Below are positions 56,591 through 64,000 of a stretch of 64,000 bases of DNA, piece after piece. Source of the DNA: Cyclaneusma minus (lineage: Eukaryota > Ascomycota > Leotiomycetes > Marthamycetales > Marthamycetaceae); assembly GCA_037179335.1 (NCBI GenBank), contig JAKZHN010000019.1, positions 496,001 to 560,000 of the forward strand, in the 5' to 3' direction. The notes beneath the pieces are model-generated. The model ran no database searches, was not told the DNA's origin, and worked only from the letters and a program-made list of their open reading frames with translations. Made by a program: the position numbers and the translations under genes. Positions within the stretch are counted from its first letter, which is position 1, and every line of letters begins with the position of its first letter.

Positions 56591-57759
56591 ATGCCCACCG
56601 CAACACCCCACATCGACACCCTCAAATCCCACCTCCTCACCTCCATGATCGCCAATCCCCACACCCAATCCCCATCCCTTGCCCGCGCCATAACCAAATA
56701 TCTCCACACCCCCTCCACCCGCCTTTCAGGAACCAAGAAAGAACAATTCATCTCATTCCTAGAGTACATCGCCCTGAAAGTTAGTTCTCCATTCCCCTAT
56801 CATCATCAAGGGTCATGAGCTAACCCCCACTCCAGTCTCTCCGCACCTCTGCACTCATCCCACCCCTAACCGTCCCCAACGTCGCTTCAAAGCCTCGCTA
56901 CAAACTAACTCACCATCCTACCAAAGGCCGCTGCCTAGTCGCCACTTCCCTCACCGTTGCCGGAACAACAATCCTCGTCGAAGCACCACTCTTCACTGTC
57001 GCTTCTTCTCCTTCCACCTCCCCCAATGAAACTCAACATGAACACCAAAACCGCGAGCGCCATCCAACGCTCCTAACATCTCTAGCCCATGCCCTGCAAA
57101 AACTTACTCTCCCTGAACTCGCGCGTTTTCGGGAGCTGGGGACTGGAGAAGGGCCGAGTGCCCGAAATGGAAAGCAAAATGGGATGGGGATGAGAGCGCA
57201 AATGGAAGAGGATTGGAAGAGGTTTGTGAGGAACAATTTTGATGTTGTGGTTGATTGGGATGTGGACGATGATGATGATGGGAAAGGGGGAGAGAGAAAG
57301 ATGGAAAAACGCATAGTGCATGGAATTTTCCCGCAAGTGAGCATGATGAATCATGCGTGTCTTCCGAATGCGGACTGGGAATGGGTAGCCGAAGGAAAAG
57401 AGGAAGGAAAAGGGAAAGAGAATCGGAAACAAAAGCAGCGCAGAGATAGAAATGAAACAGAAAAATTCGGGAGAGGGGATGTGGAGCTTGAGGTTGTTGC
57501 TGCTTCCAAACGAGTTGTAGAGACGGAGACGTGGGGGAAGGAAGAGGAATGGTTTGAGCATGTGATGCTGGGACGCGATGGTGGCCGTTGTGGTGTGGGG
57601 AGTGACGGGGAGCCGAGTGGAAAGATGGTTGTTAGGGCGATAAGGGATATTCGCGCTGGTGAGGAGATTTGTGTGGCGTATGAGATGTTTCCGTCTAGGG
57701 AGAGATTGAGGATGCTTTGGGGGTTTGAGTGTGGGTGCGGGGATTGCGTTGATGCCTGA
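56591..57759 (+). CDS. SET-domain protein (SMYD-like, no MYND finger)
   Basis: Two exons, 56591-56779 and 56836-57759, join across a 56-nt intron (GTTAGT donor) in phase 0, giving 370 aa. The N-terminal SET strand GRCLVATSLTVAGTTILVE lies at about 95-113. A long, highly charged insert (WDVDDDDDGKGG and other blocks) precedes the SET core VSMMNHACLPNADW at about 230-243. Later motifs are AIRDIRAGEEICVAYE and a post-SET Cys cluster FECGCGDC near 355-362. SET proteins of this class methylate lysines in histones or other proteins using S-adenosylmethionine. The expected NH-x-C-x-PN motif and aromatic tyrosine are present, so it may be active. Substrate is unknown. Another SET gene lies 1.4 kb downstream in the same direction. 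Confidence 0.87.
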
Positions 57760-58759
57760 TGGAGGGGTGGGAGTGGAATTGTTGTGAGCTGGTTGGAAGT
57801 GGATTGGATGTGTATTCGATCGATGGGTTTTGGAGTGCTTGGAGGGTGTGAGGGTTCGGGGAAGGGGTTGGGCTTGCACACTTTACTTGGAGAGATGGTC
57901 GTTGGATTGAAGCCGCTGCGAATTTGGAGCTTTGGAGTTTGGGGCTGGGAGTTGGGACTCGGGGGAGGAAAATCGAAACAAGGGTTAGAGGAGAGTGTCT
58001 GATCATCCCTTCTCGTACCGTCCAAGCCCCATAGTCGGGCAGTGACTAGTCACTAGAGTAGTAAATCTTGGAGGTCTTAAATGTAGGAATCGATGTAGAT
58101 TCAAATTGGGAGCTAGCTACCCTGTTAGTAGCTAGCTAGAAGCTAAGAATAAAGGCCTAGACTACAAAGGGCTAGCTCTCAGGCCTAGCTTCAAAAAAAT
58201 CTAGAAGGCGCCAGCCCAGACAGGCAGGGGCTAGCGGCGCGCACAGCTCAGCAGTAAATAGAAAAGCGAGGCTTTATTTTGGATACAAACCGTCGGTGTA
58301 AACATGTTGATTCAACAAATGTGAGATTTTTAAGGGCTACATTGAGCTTCTTGTTACCTGGCCGACGGTCAATATGGAACTAGGGGTGACCTCATTCGCA
58401 AAACATAGGCCAGTGAACGAAGGGCGTCTTGAATCATGAGATTTTTCAAGTTGTCAAATCTGTTGTACCTAGGTGGTCCATATTCTCTAGACATGGAGAA
58501 AAGGGGTACTGGCCTTTCCACGGAGTTCTACCAATCCAGGGCAGATCGAATAATGTAACTCCAAGATCCGAGATCCGCCCACTCCAAAGACCCTTAGAGT
58601 CTTGTTGGCTTGCAGGTCTCAATCCTGATTGATGGCATAGTCACTGCAGGGCCCTGGTTGGGAATTCATTGATCTGTATCTGCATCAGGTCACCGACGGA
58701 CATCCCTGCTTAACAGGCATCCAGAAGATACAGTACCATGAAAGTGTCCGGATGCTGAT
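57760..58759. other. Intergenic, includes a CTAG-rich tract
   Basis: G-rich continuation of the SET gene to about 58000. A tract dense in CTAG/TAGC (58035-58260, for example AGCTAGCTAGAAGCTAAG) follows, then ordinary sequence. No gene is supported. Confidence 0.5.
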
Positions 58760-58892
58760 TTCTCAGTTACTTGGGATATTCTCAGTTACTTGGCATATTC
58801 CCAATTACTTAAGATACTCCAAATCACTCAAAATACTCCCAGTTACTTGAGATGCTCCCAATTACTCGGAATATTCTCAATTACTTGGGAAA
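58760..58892 (+). repeat. Seven tandem 19-bp units
   Basis: Seven consecutive 19-bp units, such as TTCTCAGTTACTTGGGATA and TTCCCAATTACTTAAGATA, make exactly 133 bp. Each unit is nearly palindromic (TCCCAA, spacer, TTGGGA). Same family as the arrays inside the MITEs at 5091, 23764 and 62511. No clear terminal inverted repeats frame this copy. Confidence 0.9.
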
Positions 58893-59185
58893 CCCATTTG
58901 TTTATGCTCGGGATTAGCGAGAAAACCATGCCTATTTAGGAAGTTTTGGTGGACCCACCTTTTGGTGAGCCCAACCTGTTTGCAGGTTCGGCTAGCTTTT
59001 GAAAGTTGTTTTAAAACGTGGTCCAACACGGTTAGACTTCTCTCGCACCTTTGTGTCCCAAACACCACCCAGCTCCCCCAACCCTGAACACAAACAGACT
59101 TGCCGCGCCAGCATTTCGGCTATTAGATCTTCCAGCTTCGGCATCTTGTTATTCCATATCGCCTCCTAGCGTCTCGGTTAGCACC

Positions 59186-61917
59186 ATGGATCTGGAGCTC
59201 GTGCCATCCCACGTGCCTGAGGCCAGGGTCGGTAGATTGGATCCATATATCTTCCGGATTTGGCAATCCTCTCCCTCCAACTCCACTGAACACTACGCGG
59301 CAAACTTCAATACCACGGACGAGATCAAAGAAATCTGCCGCGATCTCAAGAGGGAGTTTGACAACTACAACGGCAACATGGAGGTGACTTCTACGGAGCC
59401 GCGTGGTATCGATCCGTTCTTGCTCAGCGTCCTCACCTTTGGTGGATATCAAGCAGACCGCGCGAAGGCTTGGTACGCGCAGAGTGAACGAAAGCTGGCG
59501 AACGCCAAACCTATTCTTGAGGTAAGTGAATCTCCGTTTGCCTCATGCTACCTCATGTGCAAAGAACCAGAGCAGCCAAGGCTCAGCCCCAAGCTCTGGT
59601 GCTGCACAAACACACACAGCTGATGACAAAGCTCTTCAAGAATGGCAAACTAACACAAAACGCAACACAGGGTGATGAATACCACTTTCAGGCGCCCCCA
59701 GACGCGACTCCAGAGGGCAAGCGAGTGAAATGCTACGAGATCAGGACTTCTGAGAACCCACCAAAAGGCGATGCCGGCCGCGGCATGTTCGCTGTCACAG
59801 ACATTGGTACTGCCGTGCGCATTCTTGAGGACACTCCCGCCATCTACGTCGTCCAGAAGAATTCTAGGTTCGATGAGGAGCTCTACCGTGAAGATCCGGA
59901 TGGTGCCGCAACAAAATGGCACGACTACACGAACCGCTTTACTCGCGACGATGTCAAGAACGCTGTTCGAACGTTGAGCAAGGAGTACAAAGACCTCTGG
60001 CGTACGATGAACTCGAAGCGTACCAATATGAGCCCTGACATGACTGTCAACAAATTATGGGCCAACGGGTTCGTGGTCACTGACCCCACGGAGCCGGAAG
60101 ATGTCATCGTCTGGTGTCCAGAAGTCTCCTTGATCAATCACCACTGTTTTCCCAACGCATGGGCCGAATGGGATCCTGCAGCCCAGACCGTTGTCGTGCG
60201 TGCTCTCGTTGACATCAAAGAGGGCGATGAAATTACCATCGCCTATGGCTCGGGATTGCACTCCAAGAAGAGAATTGCCTTGAGGTTTGGCTTCGATTGC
60301 AGGTGCGGACAGTGTCGAAGCTACAAGGTGCCAGGAGAATCGAACACTTTTGCTACCATCAAAACTGAGACTATCATGTACGTCGCAGAACAGAGGGCGA
60401 AACGTGAGAAGCAGGCCGCGGAGAAGGCCGCAAAGAAGGCTGCCCTCAAGAAGGCGTATCGCCAGAGGAAGAAGGCTAAGGCCCAAGCCAATGCAGCCAT
60501 CCAGGGCGACGACACAGAGCATCGGACTACGCCTGTGAGCGATAACGATACGGTGCAGCAGCTGGGTGTAGGTGACCTAGCATACTTCAACAAGCCATTG
60601 ATCAACTGGGCAGACGAGGTCGAAGACGAACTTGAAGAGGAGTTGCAGAATGCTGCAGCCCCAAGCCCCACTGCCGACGAGGAGCATGAGGAATTCCATG
60701 ATGAGGAACTTCGAGCTGAAGAACTTCGAAATGCTGAGCAAGTTCGCCTCGAGGAATTCCGCGTTGCGGAAGAGCTTTGCGCCGAGAAAGTTCGCGCCGA
60801 GGAGGTCCGCCCCGAGGAGGTCCGCCCCGAGGAGGTCCGCCCCGAGGAGGTCCGCCCCGAGGAGGTCCGCCCCGAGGAGGTCCGCCCCGAGGAGGTCCGC
60901 CCCGAGGAGGTCCTCGACCAGGAGATCCACCCCGAGGAGGTCCGCCCCGAGGAAGTCTGCCCCGATGAGATTCTCGACCAGGAGATCCACGCTGATGACC
61001 TCCGTGCCGAGGAACGTGATCGCATTGAGCAAATTCGTGCTGAAATAGAGGAACGTGACCGCATTGAGCAAGTTCGCGCCGACATGGAGGAACATGATCG
61101 CATTGAGCAAGCTCGCACCCAGAAACGTGATCGCCTTGAGCAAGCTCGTGATCGCATTGAGCAAATTCGTGCCAAGCAAGTCCACTCTGAGAAAATTCGT
61201 ATTAAGGAGCAGCGACGTCAAGATGAGCAGCTCCGCATTGAGCAAACTCGTGCCAAGCAGGTCCGCGCGGAGGAAATTCGCCTTGAACAGCAGCGTCGTC
61301 AAGATGAGCAGCTTCGTATGGAGCAAGTTCGTGCTGAGCAAGTCCGCGCAGAGAAAATTTGCCTTGAGGAGCAGGGTCGTCAAGATGAGCAGATTCGTAT
61401 GGAGCAAGTTCGTGCCCAGCAAGTCCGCTCTGAGGAAATTCGTCTTGAGGAGCAGCGTCGTCAAGATGAGCAGCTCCGCCAGGAAGAGGAGCTTCGAATG
61501 GCATCTGCAGTTAACGACCCAGTTCCGCACGCCGTGCCTTTCCAGCACCCAGACGGTACCACGTACTATCAAGTCCCCACGCCCGCCCAGCAGACTCCAC
61601 CCTTCGTCTGGCCATATCAGACCCAGGTCGTTATGCCTCCCCAGTACCCATACTATGTGCCTGACCAATACCAGTACCAGTACCCTGCGGCCGACCAGTA
61701 TCAATACCCCGCGCCTGTTCAGGACGTTGAGCCTCATTGGGTTACTGAACAGGACTTTGCGCAGTATCCACACTTTTCGCAGCATCCTGAGATCAACAAC
61801 CATCCCGTGGAAGTGATTCGAGAGTATCAGCAGAGATGGTCCGGCCGTACCGACATCCCATGGTACAGTTTTTGCTGTGAAGACGACAATCATGACGAAA
61901 AATGCGAGCATTGGTGA
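59186..61917 (+). CDS. SET-domain protein with long EEVRP and RQDEQ repeat tail
   Basis: Exon 1 is 59186-59521 with a GTAAGT donor. The best acceptor is at 59670, preceded by CTAAC, giving 860 aa; an in-frame acceptor at 59586 would add 28 residues. The N-terminal 110 residues (MDLELVPSHVPEARV onward) match no domain I know. The SET domain spans about 148-325: GRGMFAVTDIG, then VSLINHHCFPNAWAEWD, IKEGDEITIAYGSG and post-SET FDCRCGQC. A charged helix follows, then seven identical 15-bp units encoding EEVRP (60799-60903), then four 27-residue units (61153-61476). The tail is Pro/Gln/Tyr-rich (QYQYPAADQYQYPAP). Lysine methyltransferase activity is plausible from the intact NH-x-C-x-PN motif. The repeats suggest a length-variable coiled coil. 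Confidence 0.88.
60799..60903 (+). repeat. Seven perfect 15-bp coding repeats
   Basis: Seven identical copies of GAGGAGGTCCGCCCC encode EEVRP. Diverged copies continue to about 61000 (EEVLDQEIHP and similar). Identity at the DNA level argues for recent expansion. Confidence 0.95.
61153..61476 (+). repeat. Four 81-bp coding repeats
   Basis: Units begin at 61153, 61234, 61315 and 61396, each starting CGC or CGT. Each encodes a 27-residue helix of the form EQVRAxQVRAEEIRLEEQ followed by RRQDEQLR. Confidence 0.92.
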
Positions 61918-62508
61918 ATCTCCTCTGCAAACAGCCCTCTCTGCACACGTCGTTCTCTGCATACGTCATTCTCTGCACACTTCCTTCTCAGCTTCAGCAT
62001 TCGACGCGACAATTTCCAGCGCTTGAAGTTACTCCGTTACTTCTAAGGCACGGGTCTGGTGTTTGGGGGCGTTCTTTGAGCTGCTTTGCGGTGCTTCGGA
62101 AGTGCTCTGAGCTGCTGCCATAGTGTTTGAGGCGTCCTTTGAGGAGGCATTCATGGTGCATTTCTTACTCTTAATGCGAATTTCTTTGAGGAAGGGTGGC
62201 CATTTCTGAGGCATGCATGAAGCGGCGTTCATCATGCGAATGTCTTGGAGGAATAGTGGTGATTTCTACTGATAGTTGCGGCCGTGCTTCTGCGTGACAG
62301 CTTCTCAGATAGGAATACAACCACGGTCTTCTTCTACAGGTCTTTTTTATAGGAATGACACATGTGAAGGTGACAAAAGAATGGCCCGAGCTGACAGAAA
62401 TGTCTGCTACTTCACCATAGGCATTATGTTTGGTCTCGTTCTGAACGATAAGGTATGTTGTCCTCCCTGTCCCAACTGACTATTGGGAATCTTCGAACGT
62501 GCCGAGGA
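61918..62508. other. 3' flank of second SET gene
   Basis: No gene is supported. Short TTCTCTGCACAC-like direct repeats lie at 61935-61985. Confidence 0.5.
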
Positions 62509-62510
62509 TA

Positions 62511-62794
62511 CAGAGAATTAGGTAGAAAAAAGTCTGAACCACTCCTCCAATAATTGGGAGTATTCCCAGTGATTATGAATATCCCCAAGAATTGGGAGTA
62601 TCCTCGATTCCTCAAGGACTAGGACTATCCCAAATAATTGAGAATACTTCTAAGACAGGGATTGGGAATATCCTGAATGATTAGAAATATTGCAAAGAAT
62701 TAAGTAATCCCGAATAACTGGGAACAAATGTCCATTCTGACCACTGTTACAAATTAAGCTCAGAAAGGGGGTTCAGACTTTCTTCACCCTACTG
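62511..62794. mobile_element. MITE, same family as 5091, with internal 19-bp repeats
   Basis: 284 bp, flanked by TA at 62509-62510 and 62795-62796. The inner terminal repeat AAAGTCTGAACC is perfect on both sides. The right end read inward begins CAGTAGGGTGAAGAAAGTC, and the left begins CAGAGAATTAGG before AAAAAAGTC. The interior carries TATTCCCAGTGATTATGAA-type 19-bp units. No coding capacity. Confidence 0.82.
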
Positions 62795-62796
62795 TA

Positions 62797-64000
62797 GCTT
62801 ATGTGGGTACAGTAGTCAGTCACCTGATGCAGGCAAACACCTGCTCACCACCAGACAAGTGAAGCAGTATGACTTAGACGAGGGAAAAGCTTCACACCAT
62901 GCCGCTCCATCATCGTCATAAGTTGGTTGACCAAAGACAGTCTGACCCTACCGACGCTGGCTCGTTCCTACCACGAACAACAAATCATGGGATGCATCCC
63001 AACACTTGCAGATGCAGCCACTGGCTTCAGAACCTCTAGGTCTAGGGCTGTGGAGGAAAATGAAGCACTGTACTGAGGGGTCTGACAAGCTTAAAGCCTT
63101 AAACTGACGGCTACACACGTCACTCAACATGCTTAGTTCTGCTCAATCTGGCCATTGAACCTTCAAAGCTATATCAGGCTCCATATACTGACAGATCTCA
63201 GCCTGTAATTCTTGATCTCCAGACTGGAGGCACTTTGACAAAACTCAAGCGATTATAAATGGTTTGTTATCTGCAACCAAAAGTTATATAATGGAGCAGT
63301 GAAGGAGCTTTCCATCACACCAGACTTCCCGAGACAAACACAAAAATCACAAACTTCAATCTAAGTTCATTACCCCACAAAACTTTGAGTTGAAAGGACA
63401 GAAAGTCTAACTGCCTGCACACGTGAGCAGCCCAGCTATGTGGCTGCCAAGTCGTTAAGGCTCCAACGAGACATGAAAGGGGCGTCATCAGAGTGGAGAG
63501 CGGAACGAATAGCTGGTTGGTGTGACGGAGGATTTTTGAAAGAACGAAGTATAAAATGATGAAGAGACGCAAAGCAGTAAGCGAAAGAAGCGCCGGGATC
63601 CCACCACCACAGATACTCAGAGTTGCGGGGAAATTCGACTATGCTGCTTAAGGACTTGGAAGGCTGTGCTAAGTTGGCGCCGTCTTCGGGAGTAGTCACA
63701 GCCCGTTGTGAGAGGTTGGGTTTCGAAAACTTGAGAGGCGGCGGGCCAGAACATATTGACGATTGTTTAGAGGGGCCAGTTGTGGGCAAGGTTGGCGAGG
63801 GTTGGGTGCCGGGAGAGTATTAAGTACTCGCCGAGTCGCTGACCGTGTTGATATCAGCCGATGGGCAGCCTAAACTTTGGACTTCGAAGATCTGAGATTG
63901 AAGCGCAAATTGAGTTTTCATCCGGTGGTCTTTTGCTGTTGTTTGGACCAGTCGTTTAGCGTCAGAGTCAGCGACTCAGCTTTGCCGACATTGGGGAAGT
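62797..64000. other. Right-edge region; no supported gene
   Basis: A TATATAAT at 63287 and several short ORFs are present, for example minus-strand 63436-63789. None shows domain features or convincing splice joins. Confidence 0.5.

Noticed and set aside
57082..58025. Minus-strand frames opposite and after the first SET gene
   Set aside because: Pro/Ser/His-rich products of the strong G-skew on the plus strand; no domain or splice logic.
60321..61962. Long minus-strand frames (284 and 461 codons) opposite the second SET gene
   Set aside because: They are low-complexity Ser/Ser/Gly/Arg and Leu/Leu repeats, produced by reading the EEVRP and RQDEQ repeats backwards.
63436..63789. 117-codon minus-strand ORF near the right edge
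   Set aside because: No recognised motif. The sequence is open by chance in a gene-poor stretch, and no flanking exon extends it.

Overview
The window looks like nuclear DNA of a filamentous ascomycete (Pezizomycotina). Every confident protein gene is eukaryotic. Most are interrupted by 41-165-nt introns with GTRNGY donors and CTRAC-type branch sites. The gene set (adaptin delta, EMC2, Vid21, INSIG, gamma-tubulin, a GH16 enzyme and a typical fungal small secreted protein) is fungal. Placement in Leotiomycetes is a guess only. I saw no operons, tRNA genes, CRISPR arrays or secondary-metabolite cluster.

Layout, left to right. The first 14 kb is gene-poor. It holds a secreted GH16 glycosidase (minus), a short Tc1/mariner-type MITE, a small secreted protein (minus), an orphan ORF next to a long TTCACACTG repeat field, and a 739-aa ubiquitin-like-domain (ULD) protein (minus). 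From 14.9 to 32.3 kb lies a dense housekeeping block: EMC2 (minus) and AP-3 delta (plus) head to head, a Lys-rich SMAP-motif protein, a second MITE, RAMP4/Ysy6 (minus) head to head with a predicted mitochondrial membrane protein, and the NuA4 subunit Vid21/Eaf1. From 33.2 to 38.2 kb there is a gene desert with at least nine TATA modules and diverged tandem duplicates but no long ORF. From 38.5 to 51.4 kb come INSIG, translin and U2 snRNA (all minus), S-(hydroxymethyl)glutathione dehydrogenase (plus), gamma-tubulin and a Pgc1-like GDPD phospholipase (both minus). The right end has a ubiquitin-like/AN1 zinc-finger protein and two neighbouring SET-domain genes (plus), then a third MITE.

The genes are mostly unrelated housekeeping functions and do not form one pathway. 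Loose functional themes are ER membrane biology (EMC2, RAMP4, INSIG), chromatin (Vid21, two SET proteins) and RNA processing (U2, translin).

The most unusual material is non-coding. A 19-bp, nearly palindromic minisatellite occurs in at least six places. It sits inside two MITEs that share one terminal inverted repeat and inside a third with a different one. The second item is the 33-38 kb promoter-like array. Several genes also have extreme 5' exon structures: a start codon split by an intron, and first coding exons of 3, 5 and 8 nt.
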